The notes beneath the pieces were generated by a model, which was given only the letters and a program-made list of their open reading frames with translations, was not told where the DNA came from and searched no databases. A stretch of 64,000 nucleotides of DNA from Hydractinia symbiolongicarpus (Eukaryota > Cnidaria > Hydrozoa > Anthoathecata > Hydractiniidae): positions 20,051,501 through 20,115,500 of the forward strand of contig NC_079878.1 of the NCBI RefSeq assembly GCF_029227915.1, written 5' to 3'. Position numbers and translations under genes: made by a program. Of this stretch, positions 1-11,765 are shown in pieces; position 1 is the stretch's first letter; the number at the start of each line of letters is the position of its first letter.

Positions 1-138
1 CCACTCTTAACTTATATATTTTAACTCAAGCCATCATCACATGAGAAATTTCCAGTATGTTTAGCTGATATTTTAGCAATTTTATTTCTTTTATTTCTAT
101 TTTATTTTTGTTCGAAATTTCTGGTTAAACTTTTTTAA

Positions 139-723
139 GGTGGCAGTAACCCTTTTTTAGCTGTCCAAATAGCTAAATTATTTACTCAGTGTTTTATTTA
201 TACCATTTTTTTTCTATTTTCTAAAAATATAGGCCTTAATACATAATAAAATAATTTTAACTTAACACTAAAATTGCTGAGTCAGCAGAAATTTCTATTT
301 AAAAATGTATCATACACAGGGAAAAAATCGATTTCTACGAGCTTCAACTTTTTACAATCTTGTTATTTTTTACCAGCTTCTGTTATAAAATGAACCTGTT
401 GCATCGAACGCTGTTAAAAGAAAAATACTCCGAATAAAAAGATTTCCGCACACCGTATCATGGCTGCATGGTTCACCAAGCATGTCTAAAAATTTTAAAG
501 TTAAACGAAAATGCTATCAAAATTTAAAGCTCATGCAGTGAAGCATAATGAAGATCGTAGTTGGGGCTGAATATTTTGGGTGAAAGAAATAGTATTTTAG
601 CCATAAAACCGTGACAAGTGTGTTATAACAGAAAAAATATGGATATATAGTCTGAAAAATAACCTTTCATAACTAATTATATGTAAAAAAAAATATCATA
701 TTTTTAAAAGGGTTACTGCCACC
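139..723. mobile_element. TTAA-flanked non-autonomous TIR element (MITE)
   Basis: The ends are inverted repeats of at least 18 bp. The left end reads GGTGGCAGTAACCCTTTT, and the reverse complement of the right end (706-723) is the same. Each end abuts TTAA (135-138 and 724-727), a 4-bp target duplication typical of piggyBac and Kolobok elements. The interior is AT-rich with no coding potential, so it would depend on a transposase in trans. Superfamily assignment is tentative. Confidence 0.75.
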
Positions 724-727
724 TTAA

Positions 728-2118
728 ATCATTTTGTTTGTGATGCGAATAAAAGTTGTCAGTCACAATACTTAACTTATGACAGGATGAAATCCCCAAA
801 GTCATTAAAACTTTCTGTTATTACTTAGTTACTATGACAAAGAGACGGTTTTTTTAAAATTATACTTATGTTTGTACAATTATTTGTAAAGTAGTTCATC
901 TGATCTACCTTTTTTAATCAACAATCTCATTCTCATTTTTTAGTCCCTTCTTTTAACAAACTATTCAATAATATTCTTACCCTGTACAAATTCATGACTC
1001 ACCTCTTTTTTTTCCACCTCTTCATCATATAGAGCATCTAAATCTTGGGTGGCATCCATTAGTTAATTTTAAACTACAATGGAAGATTAATTAAAAGTAT
1101 AAAAAAATATATGTTTATATTTACACCAAAAAACACCATGTTCTCAAAAATCGAATTTGTTGTATTCATTAACATTAAAAATTATTTGCGCCTAAATAAA
1201 AAGTAATATCATGAGATTATTTCTTTTGTTAATTTTTTAAAAAGTTCTCTGGTATCTAAAATTATCGAAATTATGATAAAAAAAGTATAAAGTCAGGGAA
1301 AAATACAGCCCTTATACTTGACTTTAATTAAATCTTTCTTCTCTCTAAAACTTGTTAAATCAAGGTTTTTTACTTGTGGCTACACTAGTTAATAAATTAT
1401 TGTTAAAAATACATGTGTTTAAGCTGTTCACAAATGTAATTTTTGTGAATGGTTTATAACTTAGTGGCCCTTATCCAGATGTAATTTTACATTAAAATTT
1501 TGTTTTATTTTTATAGAAAAATTTAATTTTTATTCCCATCAAAAAATTCTTTAAAATTTTTATATATAAACAGTAATAAGGCCCATGGAAAAATCAACAT
1601 AGGCAGAGGAATAAAAGAAGAGCCATATTTAAAGTTTGATGACGTCAGCAGCGTCTCGTTCATAGACCTAAAAAATATTGTGATTTAATGATTACATCTT
1701 CCCTAATCCCAAAATTTCCCTGGCATTTATACAGCAGGCGAGTCAGTGCTCCAAGGAAGAAAATTCAGAAAAATTCAATACAGTAAACTATCAGTGATTC
1801 AGCCTTTTAAATTCATGTCAGCATTCTGCAATTGTCAAGGCTAATTTTGCGTAACAAAAATCCTTGATTCACACTGGCAAATGTTTGCTGACATGATTTT
1901 TCTTCACCTGGATGTAATTTATAAAAGTTTTACAGTCATTTCTCCCTTAATTTAACTATTGTTTGTGTATGGAAGAGCGAAATCACAAAACAAACGTGTC
2001 GTGAATCACAATTTTTTCATGAAATAAATTAGAACTAGAAAGGCTCTGATTGGGGACCCAGGTTCCTTTAGACAAGTAAGTCTAATCTCTTTTGCAACCT
2101 AGATTAAGTTTATAGATG
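728..2118. other. Gene-free AT-rich stretch
   Basis: No open frame with splice sites or a recognisable domain was found on either strand. The sequence is homopolymer-rich and AT-rich, and I saw no RNA gene or clear repeat structure. Confidence 0.5.
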
Positions 2119-2964
2119 AGGGTGCCGACTCGCCGGAAACGCCACAAAAATCATAGGGGCTGTCGGACGACTTCGCCCAGAGAAACCTAAATCAACCTGA
2201 AACCACATTATTTTAAACATTTATTACCATGTATAATTCATTCTTTTAATGTCAAGCAGTGGTAGTGGAAGAGTTCCTAAAAAAACTGTTTTTTATATCA
2301 TTTATTCCATAAATAGCTGTTATTAAAGGTTACCTCCCGTGAAAAATCAAGTTGAGCTCATATGAAAGAGCTTGAAAGGTTGTCTAGGAATTTGAATATT
2401 TTTTTTAAAATTCTTGATTGGTTCTTTAGAATTTGGACTAAGAAGATTCACTAATTATGCATGATGTCATGAGTATGCTCTGCAAGGGAGTTAATTTAAC
2501 ATTTTTGAAAAGCCATTTAGAGTTAAAAATGTTTTCTGGCCATTCACTTTAACGGGTTTTGAAAATTTTACATAATTTTTTATATTTAGTTACCATAATT
2601 ATGCTCAATGCATACTCATGCGATCACAATTTCGCATAATTAGCACTACTTTTAAGACAAATATCTCGAGAACGGATAAAGATTTTTCAAGAAAATAAAA
2701 AGATTTCTAGACAACTTTTAAAGATCTTTAATATGAGCTCAACTTGATTTTTAGCAGGAGGGAACCTTTAAATCCCACAAATAATAAACTGACAGTACAA
2801 CGACAAAATAGTACCTTCCTTCTTCATGACAAAATTTAAATTGTTGTTACATTTCGGACGGGCCAAGGCTTTTCCGGGCAGTTACAGACGAAAATCCTTA
2901 AAAAACCAAAAAAAAAAACCTGACCATCCTCACATATAAGGCACTTTCGGCGAGTTGGCACCCT
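2119..2964. mobile_element. TIR element, outer member of a nested pair
   Basis: The left end AGGGTGCCGACTCGCCGGAA (from 2119) pairs with the right end at 2945-2964. The reverse complement of the right end reads AGGGTGCCAACTCGCCGAAA, two mismatches in 20. I could not define a target-site duplication. There is no transposase frame. A second inverted-repeat element lies inside it (2327-2767), which accounts for about half of its length. Superfamily unknown. Confidence 0.65.
2327..2767. mobile_element. TTAA-flanked foldback element nested in another TIR element
   Basis: Inverted repeats of about 60 bp (2327-2388 and 2706-2767) share long matched blocks, for example ATCAAGTTGAGCTCATAT in both arms. 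The ends begin AGGTTACC and AGGTTCCC and are flanked by TTAA at 2323-2326 and 2768-2771. The 5'-RGG end plus TTAA target resembles Kolobok-type elements, which also use a THAP-domain transposase. That assignment is inference. No coding sequence is present. Confidence 0.7.
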
Positions 2965-3319
2965 AGTGTTTACAGCTGAAAACCACAATAATGTGCAATC
3001 ACATAGTCAGTAAAAAAGGCCAGTCCAATGTATAGTAAACACAAGCACTAAAAGGGCTGTACTTCAGTTATCCCAATAAAATAAGCAAAATTTGCAGTTA
3101 GCCAGCCATAGCTCCATGTATAAATTATATGCATACTTCTGGCCTCCAAAGATTTTCATGTTTTCATTTAACTGCAAAGAATATTACCAGTTACAGGTAT
3201 TATTAATATAATTTTCTATATGTTAGAAATATTAAAAATCTTTCCTAGAACCTAGAACATACCACATAACAGAAATGTGCAAATTTAGTTTAAACATTCA
3301 GTTTACACATAGTAGTTTA

Positions 3320-3784
3320 GGCCACCCTCAAAATTATAATTGGTTAGCGTCACCCGACCGACTCACCTTGAAAGGCGAAAGTCGAGTCGGGGAGTCGGTA
3401 AATTTGTAAAAGACAAACCAAACAATCCCCGAACAATCTTCGACATGCAACAAAATCCACCATTTACTTTTTCGGCGGTCCTTAAGTTACTTTGTTACGT
3501 CCGAATGTTATTTCAAAAGGGGACTGCGCTGCGCTACTCAGTGCTTATTTTCCTGCTTCGCATTTATACGGCAATACAAGCGAAAACCATGGAAATGATG
3601 TCGATTGACCAAAATGGAACTTGAAACGGAGGCTAAAAATACAGCTGGCGTACATTTAAAATGAATAACAAAATATGGCTGTGAAATATAGTATTTTTGT
3701 AATTTTTCAGGAAAAATTATTATCCGACCGACTCACTTTTGTAATTAGAAGTGACGCTAACCAAACATATTTTCGACGGTGGCC
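3320..3784. mobile_element. Harbinger-like MITE with TTA target duplication
   Basis: Imperfect 34-bp inverted repeats lie at 3320-3353 and 3751-3784. The outermost bases GGCCACC match exactly and the inner TTGGTTAGCGTCAC is also perfect. TTA lies directly outside each end (3317-3319 and 3785-3787), the 3-bp target expected of PIF/Harbinger elements, whose ends commonly start GGC/GGG. The 94-codon open frame inside has no recognisable domain and I do not consider it a gene. Confidence 0.75.
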
Positions 3785-3798
3785 TTATTGTGGTTATA

Positions 3799-4969
3799 CA
3801 GTACAGTCCAGATGTAAGCGTACGCATACGCTCAACTTGCAAAAATAATTGCTTTCATTAAAAAAAACAATATGATAGCAAGTTCCTTTCAAATTGCGCG
3901 AAAATAATTGCTTCGTGTTAAAAACAAAAGCATAGCAAGAAACATTGTTTAAAAACAATACTCTGCGCGAGAATAAATTAAACGTGAAGGCCATTAAATT
4001 TTTACTTTTTTTAAAAACAGAACTAATTATAGTAACGCGATTTTAATCTCGATTTATTTAAAAAACACAAGCTCTTTTAAAAAACAACAAATCCAATGAT
4101 CTAAATATTTAAAAAAAAACTAATGCTACTTTTAAAACTTTTAGTAATATTTCTTTATCGTCGAAACATGCGAAACTTTTAAAAGTTCTTTTTATAAAAA
4201 GCAACGTTTAGCAACGCAAACGGAAAAACCCTACGTTCGGGACTTTTCCCTTTGCGATAAGATTTCGAAAACAAATTAAATTTTAATACCGAAGAAAGAA
4301 AAAATTTAAAAATATAACTTTTGAAATGCGATCTAAAAACACATTTCTATTGCCGTTTTTCGTTTTTAGACTTTTAAAATGCGATCTAAAAAAACATTTC
4401 TATCGCCGTTTCTCGTTTTTAAACTTCTAAAATGCGATCTAAAAAAAACATTTCTATCGCCGTTTTTCGTTTTTAAACTTTTAAAATGCGATCTAAAAAA
4501 ACATTTCTATCACCGCTTTTCGATTTCAAACTTTTAAAATGCGATCTAAAAAAACATTTCTATCAAAATTAAAGTTTCAATCATTGTTAAAATATAATAA
4601 TTTCTATCGCTTAAAAGCTTTATTTAACCCGCGCAACCAACAATGCATTCTCGCTAGTTTATTTAGTTTCCACGCAAAACTTTTGTTTAATAAATATATT
4701 AAACAATGGCTCTTCGTGTCACATTAATAGAGTTGATAACATTTGCAATTATGCTATTGGGAATAGTTATGTTAACACTATTTAACAATAGTTACGCGCA
4801 GTTATAATAAGCTAATTTTTCTTCAATAATCTTTTGTTTATTACGTGAAAGTTAATGACTTACAAGACTCGCAAGATAATTAATAACAACAAAAGACAAA
4901 CAACTACTGCCTCCGAAAAAAAGGTGTGAAACTTGAGCATACGCGTAGGCTTACATCTGGACTGTACTG
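3799..4969. mobile_element. TA-flanked Tc1/mariner-like non-autonomous element
   Basis: The ends start CAGTACAGTCCAGATGTAAG on both sides. The right end, read as reverse complement from 4969, is identical for 20 bp, and similarity continues for about 20 more bases with a few mismatches. Each end abuts a TA dinucleotide (3797-3798 and 4970-4971), the target of the Tc1/mariner superfamily. It starts only 14 bp after the neighbouring Harbinger-like MITE. The interior has no transposase but contains a 53-bp tandem repeat. Confidence 0.75.
4324..4565 (+). repeat. 53-bp minisatellite, about 4.5 copies
   Basis: The word GCGATCTAAAAA recurs at 4328, 4381, 4434, 4488 and 4541, a period of 53-54 bp. 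Each unit also contains ACATTTCTAT and a CCGTTTTTCG-like stretch. The array lies inside the TA-flanked element, so it may help define that repeat family. Confidence 0.85.
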
Positions 4970-4971
4970 TA

Positions 4972-7036
4972 ACCCTCAAACTTTGTGCAGAAGACCGGGG
5001 TTCAATTTTCCTTGGTAGGGATTCAATATGGTCTAGTGAATGTTACTATTTGGCGATTTTGTTTAGCTTTGTTGCCATAGTGATGATTGACATTTTGCGT
5101 AATTGACGAATCGCATTTGTGCCACATCTGCCATTTTTAAAATTTCGCTGGGTGAAAACAAACCTTGTTCGTAAGGGGAAGAATGCTAAAAAATGTGAAA
5201 ATAGAAGAATAATTAGCTAACGAAAGGTAACCACAATAAAAATCTGTCTGGAAATAATGCTTAGCTATCTAGCTAGATTTTGCTCCAGAAAATTACCTTT
5301 GCTCAGACTTCCTAACATTATTCTTAAAACTCTAAAATGTGTTTAGCTCTGCACTCTCTTCACCTTAAACATGGAAACTTTTAACCTCCAAAAAAATTGT
5401 TATGACGTCAAACCAACGTGCCAAATAGTCCGGGTTAATCCAAGCCATGTGAGGGAAATTGGGGAGATGGTACACTGTGTGGGCTGTTTTGGGATGTTCA
5501 GAGGCAGGGAGTTGCCTGAAAGAGCGCGGATCTGTAGCTGAAAATGAGCATTAAATACTCTAGGACTTCCCTCTAGGACTCTAAGCCATAGCTCCTCCTG
5601 GAAATAATAGACAGGGTATACCTCTTGATATTTGTGAGGCTAGCCATGTAAACGTGCACATCTATCTATCTATCTATCTGAAAATGACCACGAGTGAAGT
5701 GAGGGCATTCATGTTGCTATGCGCATGTATGTCTTCTAGACCTTCTAGTCAAAGTAGATAATGCTAAGTAGATAATGTCTCTGGACTACTCCTGTTCCTG
5801 TTCCCGCCGAGTCAGGGTATCAAGCGTAGCGTAGAGAAGACTTGGGGACAAGGTTTTGCTAAAGCTATATTTGTCTTATGATTCAAAGAAAATTCCTCTT
5901 TATCTTCCCAACTTTTTTTATCCATTATTTTTTTCGAGCAGGAAAAATTGCCACGCCAGAGTTTTTGCTCGAAACAAGGAAACACATGACAAGAAAAAGA
6001 ATTTGCTTTGCATGCTAGCTATACCTTTTTATAAGTTTACATTTTCCGTGGCAAAGTTAGGGTTAAGGTTTTACGGTCAAGCATTTGCTAACGTTAAAAG
6101 AGATTACCGCGAAAAATTTTAAACACTTAAGGATCTCTTTACTTAGGGCAATAAAAGAGATGTCACTAAAATTTACTTGTAGCATAGAATCCACGTCAGA
6201 CTAAAATTTTGATAGAAATCCAGCTTGAGTGATGACTTTGTTATACTGCGAAAATTAAATGGACGATAGCGCTTTCGCTAATGTAAATATACAAAGGGAC
6301 CAGACAATTTTTAAGTTGATTTCATCTGTCTGTTTTAAATTATCATAATATCATTTTTTAACTAACCTAATGTCACACTGAAGTCACACTGGACTGGCTA
6401 TGATGTGAACTTTTAATTTATCTTCAGTTTAAGTAATAATAAGTGTGACTTTCGCTAATGTTCGCAGTAGACTTTTGGTTTGCCCTGAAGACTTTTTGTT
6501 GTCCTTCTCCTCTTCTTCTTATTTTATGAAGACGAGGTTGCTGATACTGCTATCGACAATTTGAATAGAAGAGGCATATTGAAAAGGAAACTACGTTATG
6601 AAATAAAAAATCATAAGGATAATATAAGGTATTAGTTAGATTATCCTTATTTTTTTGTTTTGAAAAAACTCCTTGTTAGAAATGAATGAAAATGATTTTA
6701 CTTAATAAATAAGCGATTAGAAAAAAAAGAAAAAATGAATTGATTTTTTTTTTCCAAATTAAAATTTTTTAAATATTTATTTTTGCGGTTTTAAATCTCT
6801 AGTGTTTATTCTATTTTGGGTTTCAGTGTTAGAGCAATATACGATTCTAATTTTGTTTAATGGTGATTTTAAACAGGCATTTAGTAGTTGAACTTTTTCT
6901 TACACGCAAGAAAGTTTTGAATAAAAATTGCAATCATTTCTGTAAAGGCAGCTGTTTTTCTTCATATTGTTGAACCATTTATAAGATTAGCCGTATCTGT
7001 CTGGTTGTGCGAAAATAAAACGTTGTTGCAGTAAAA
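4972..7036. other. Gene-free stretch with a short TCTA microsatellite
   Basis: No convincing exon was found. A short (TCTA)n run occupies 5661-5679. The open frames here are short and carry no recognisable domain. Confidence 0.5.
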
Positions 7037-7378
7037 ATGACGGACGACAATGACGTCAAGGATGTCGGACAATCCTTATGTTTAGCTGTATCGGTTGCAA
7101 CGTTTATTGTAAGCTTTGGACCAATATTCTCGCAGTATTACTTGTGGATATTTGTCGCTATTTCAGTAACTTTAATTGCTGCAATGGAGACGACTTCAGT
7201 TTACATTCGAGAATATATAGAAGAAAGACAAATACATAAAAGACGTTTCTTACGCCGAAGAAGGCGAATAGGGCGACAGGAGGAAGGTCTTAGATGCAAC
7301 GAACTAAAACAAAGTGTCTCTTCAAATCAACTGAAGAAGAAAATAAGCTTGAAGTTTAGGAAACCATCCAACAGATAA
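7037..7378 (+). CDS. Small two-pass membrane protein, uncharacterised
   Basis: A 113-residue frame begins at ATG in a purine-rich context (GTAAAAATGA). Two hydrophobic stretches, about residues 12-30 and 34-50, are separated by a short SQY turn, predicting a hairpin membrane anchor. The remainder is strongly basic, with an RRRRR cluster near residue 73, and would lie in the cytosol by the positive-inside rule. TTGTTGCAG just before the start could be a splice acceptor for a 5' UTR intron. AATAAA at 7378-7383 overlaps the stop. I do not recognise the family. Coherent hydrophobic patterning and the polyadenylation hexamer favour a real gene, but a chance frame is possible. Confidence 0.5.
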   Translation: MTDDNDVKDVGQSLCLAVSVATFIVSFGPIFSQYYLWIFVAISVTLIAAMETTSVYIREYIEERQIHKRRFLRRRRRIGRQEEGLRCNELKQSVSSNQLKKKISLKFRKPSNR

Positions 7379-7383
7379 ATAAA

Positions 7384-8169
7384 AGCAATTGTTATTTTTA
7401 CGTCCTCATATGTTAATAAATTAAAGAAAATTAAAGAAAATGTTTCTATTGTGACAAACTTTGAAATTTCTGCAACCCTGAGATAAAAGCAGAAAGACAA
7501 TCCTGAAGAAGAACATGGTTTTTATTATTAACACCTTTCTCTGAAGATAGTAGTTTTTCCCCTTTTGTTCATACGCCTAACATTTCCTTTCCTCATATAG
7601 AAACACCCGTCTCAAATCCTTTAAAAATGAAGCGATTTGTAATCAGCAGCCAGTCTGAAATGAGTAAAGAAAAACAAAAAAATAACGAACTAGTCATATG
7701 ACATAAACAACACTAGTTTTCGAGACTTTTGTCGGTCTAAAATTTATTTAAGTTCCATGTCACGAAAAATATGATTAGAACAAAAGCTTGATTTCGATTG
7801 GCGCAACAGCCTAGCGGAGAAATCAAACACGTGGATTTGGTTTTCACGAATAGATAGTCCAAGTGAGTAACAACTTAGCCTGTAAAGTACAGAAACATAT
7901 GAATCAGCATAGAGCCTCAGCGAAAATTTACAGTTGCTGATGAAAAAAGCGAGTGCTTTATTCAAATTTCAATAAGACATCGGTAACTCGTTTTTGGCAA
8001 TACAACATTGGAAATTTCTCACGATAATCCAACTGCAAATTATTGGCGTGTTTATAAACATAAAAATAGCCCTTAATAATATGCAATTAATACCGTGATT
8101 GAAGAAATAAATTTTTAATGTAGCAAATGTATATATTTTACGTTCAGACATTCAATGGTACATTTCTTT
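7384..8169. other. Intergenic stretch between convergent genes
   Basis: This lies between the small membrane protein (+) and the 3' end of the hexosaminidase (-). The sequence TTTATT near 7957 would give AATAAA on the minus strand and could serve the hexosaminidase transcript. No gene was seen. Confidence 0.45.
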
Positions 8170-11100
8170 TTAATGTTCTCCTTTAATATTTGGATCGTAA
8201 TAACAATGTCCAGCATTCTGCTCACACCACAAGGGCTGCAATGCATCGGCTTGTATCCCTCTTTCAATCATTCTTTCACGATGGAAAATCAACCTGTATT
8301 CAGCACCACGCCAGTCATGCTTCGGATTCGACCACAAGCGCTCAGCAAGTGCAGCTGTTCGTGGCCAGATTTTGCCTTCTGATGTTTGACCATCAACCTA
8401 AACATTAATAAGTTGTGAAGTTCTGGGGTTTTTTTGTTTTTATTTTATAAAGCAAACACGATTAAATTTATACGAGACAAACTAAAATACTAGTTTGCCA
8501 GCCGAAACTACTAAATGTCTTTCTGTGGTCCTAACTATGGGTGAGCAATTTATTGTTAAAATAAGGCGGAAAAAGTGGTTTTAAAAGTTAAGGGGTTCGT
8601 ATAGTGACTAAAGAGTGCCTCTTCATGGTTGCAACCGTCCTTCAGATTGCCTACAAACGCTATTTAAATTCTGAAGATGTACTGGGCTAGAATAGAGAAA
8701 AATGTTTTTGTGTAAGCCATCTCTAGAAAATTTAAGGGGCAATGGTTAGCCCCGGAACTTCATTTAAAATACCTTTTTTGTGTGTACAAAAATATGCGTA
8801 AACAAATTTCTTATTTTTAGTTCCGCAAAAAATATAACAGCTTAAGGCGGTAAGCATTATAACGCAAAAATTTTGTCCCATGCATTCGTCTAAATAATTT
8901 CGACATGAACAAAAAAACCAATCAAAGTTGTCCTAAATTAAGCCAACATGACGGGACTGACAAATTACGACGTGTTTATATACCTGTTCCGACCACATGG
9001 CTGCTTCTTGTCCAAGTATAGTTTTTCGCATTTGATCAGTAACAGTCACTCCAAACGTTTGAAGAATTTTCACAGGATCATTCTCATATAAAAGTTTCCA
9101 GTCTTTATACGGCGAGCACCAGTTGTTACCCTAAAAAGATGGGTTATTTATTTGTTTTGTAACCCGGAACGTGATTTTAGAACTAACGTAGTTATATTGT
9201 TTAATTTTAGTTGTCTTTAAAACGTTTTTACAAATTATTTTTATTAAAAATGAGGATGATTTTTTTTGCAAAAAAGGATTGAAAGAAGTTAAGTGTTTCT
9301 CATAAATATGCTGCACCAAGAGTGCTCAACAACTTGCAACTCAACACCTATTTGCACGAAAACTGTTCACACACTGTTTAAGGGTGGATCAGACAGTCGA
9401 AGAAACAAGTTCACAGGTACAGCCAAAAAACATACGAGATAACGTGTAGGAAAAGTGTTGTGAAATTTCCATTCGATCTCATTGTGAAAAAGACAATGTT
9501 AAGCACTTACCTTTACAAGCCAGTTTCCATAGCCACAATCCAGGTATAAAGTATCATAAGTAGAAAATATTGTACGAAATCCATTTTGGACAATGTCAGC
9601 GATTTGTCCATTCTTTGTGCCTGTCCATATTTGAATAATGTGCTTCTTTGGGTCAAGGTATTTGGTGAGATACTTATCTGTTGTCATCTTGCTGGTCCAC
9701 AATATCATTGGCAAATCTTTGCCTTTAAACTCTTTGTATAGCTTGTCAGATGATTTCTAAAAGCGAATAACATCAAGAAGTCATTCCTACAACCAGTTGA
9801 TAGTCAAAAGGTGGCCATTTTAAAGAGAAGGTAGCGATTTTGAAGGAAACTTAACTTAAAGAAACGTAGCAATATCAGAGAATAAATAGCTATTTCAAGA
9901 TGTCATAATATGATTTCCATGGAAAGTTTATTAGCTCCTATCCTACCATCATATTCTTTCAGAAATGTCTTTTATTATAATAGACCAAAAGTCAAATAAT
10001 ATGACCAGGAAGTTATAACACTTTTATATCAATAATAGTAACTAACTTTTGTTGACGATTACAGATATGTATTGATTTATCGTGAAGACCACATCACATA
10101 AATTTCAGTAATTAAAATCATTGTAACAGTTTTTGTATCATAACGTCTGTGATATAGCATGACTTAGTGGGATCATAGCCTAAGCAGAACCAGTGGCCTG
10201 TAATGTCACATATAGTGTTTTCTATAAAGTCAAGGACAAGGGAATGAGATGCTAAATACCTTTAAAAACATCCCCCACATGTCCATAAAGTTCTTCTCAG
10301 TGACACCACCATAGTTCGTTTTTAACCAATCAGTGATCTCCTTGGTAGTGTTCCAACAGTTTATGTTGATTTCATCTCCGCCCGCATGAAATAAATCCGG
10401 ATCAAACAAATCCAGGTACTCTTTGTAGATTTTCGCTAGTACATCATATACATTATCGTTGGTGGGATTTAACTGCCCACATGGTGGTTCAACGCAGTAT
10501 TTCTGCCATGGTTCCTTGTTGACACAAACAGCTAAATTTCCTAACCCGGCTTTAGGTCCCCATTGCCAGCCTTCTCCACAATGAGCAGGTTCGTCAAATT
10601 CAGGCATTACTCTCACGCCTCTCACCTTTGCATGGTCTACGATTTTGCGGATGTCTTTATGCGTATATACATGCCTGGGAGAATAGGCTCCGTACTGAAG
10701 CATCTCCGGTTGCGACTTGATTTCGATGGGAAAACTGTGAGTATCGGTGATGTGCCAATGCAATGTGTTCATTTTATTGTAAGACATTGCACTAATCAAT
10801 CTCATGATGTTATCCACGGAGAAAAAGTTTCTACTTGTATCCAATAGAAGTCCTCGATACGGATACGCTGGTTTATCATTTCTAATGTCGGCTTCGCTAA
10901 CGATTTGAAGAGCGTCATGGGATTCGCTGTATGCCGTTAGTTGACTCACTGTTTCCAGACCATGTCTTGCGCCGAAGAAAGTCTTAGCAGATATTGCTAC
11001 AACAACTGCTTTTGTCGTCGTGGTAATTTTCAGAGAATAACTCTCGTCGGTTTCAATGGTAAGCTTCGTGACGTCGGATTGAAGAATGAGATTTATTCTG

Positions 11101-11765
11101 ACCTCTCTCTGCTGTGCTTCCTGCGTACATTTAATACTTTGTTGAGTGTTCAACGAAACTTTGTTATACGTAGTTTGAAGTTCTCTTTGAAAGACATTAT
11201 AAGCGTTATTGATCAACCATTTAACGCCATGAGAACATACTCCTTTCAAGCATCTGATTCTATCAAGCTTCACACGAATAGGCACAAAGGGGACGGTGTT
11301 TTTCCCAAGGGATGTGTATCCGGATGGTTTGGGAAAGAGCATGGAATACTTCCCACATGTTAGCTTGCATGTGTTCAGTTCGACTCTAGGTGAAACAGCA
11401 GTTGTCTCAGCCTTGACGCATCGTTCTTGTTTGCATTGCCAAGTCCACACACCAGAACTATATAAAAAACAGGGGAAATAAAACATAAATTCGCTAGTAA
11501 GAAGTCTAACAACAGAATGAACTTTTTCAATGCAAAATAATAAAACAAAAAAAAACTTTGATTTTTCTGTTAATACTTGTTTTATTGCCACTTTTTTATG
11601 TATATTAGGATTTAGATCCTGAGAAAATACTTTTTCAAGGTTTAGATATTTCATTCCATGCAATAAACAAACTATGTTTTAATCACAATGATATTACCTC
11701 GTACAGGAATCGCCACTTGCACTAACAACTACACCAAAAACAAACAGTACATACAATAATATCAT
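8170..11765 (-). CDS. Beta-N-acetylhexosaminidase, GH20, five exons
   Basis: Exons in transcript order are 11698-11765, 10260-11457, 9511-9756, 8984-9130 and 8170-8397. All introns are GT-AG, frame is kept, and the total is 628 residues. The enzyme removes terminal N-acetylglucosamine or N-acetylgalactosamine from glycans or chito-oligosaccharides. Residues 1-18 form a signal peptide, so it is secreted or lysosomal. A WTWQC segment near residue 28 resembles the N-terminus of arthropod chitin/N-glycan hexosaminidases. The GH20b domain follows, then the catalytic barrel with HWHITDTHSFP and the HAGGDE motif; D384 and E385 should be the assisting and acid/base residues. Exon 4 ends AAMWSEQ and exon 5 contains WPRTAALAERLW, both GH20 signatures. 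Length is normal for the family and no break is visible. Confidence 0.95.

Noticed and set aside
3340-3624. 94-codon open frame on the plus strand
   Set aside because: It lies inside a TIR element with TTA flanks, starts within the inverted repeat and has no domain; treated as non-coding MITE sequence.
4975-5010. tRNA-like GGGGTTCAATTTTCC with CTTGGTAG
   Set aside because: B box incomplete and no A box or cloverleaf; adjacent to a MITE end, too weak to call.
10563-11481. Three plus-strand open frames opposite the hexosaminidase
   Set aside because: They are antisense shadows of exon 2 of a clear GH20 gene.
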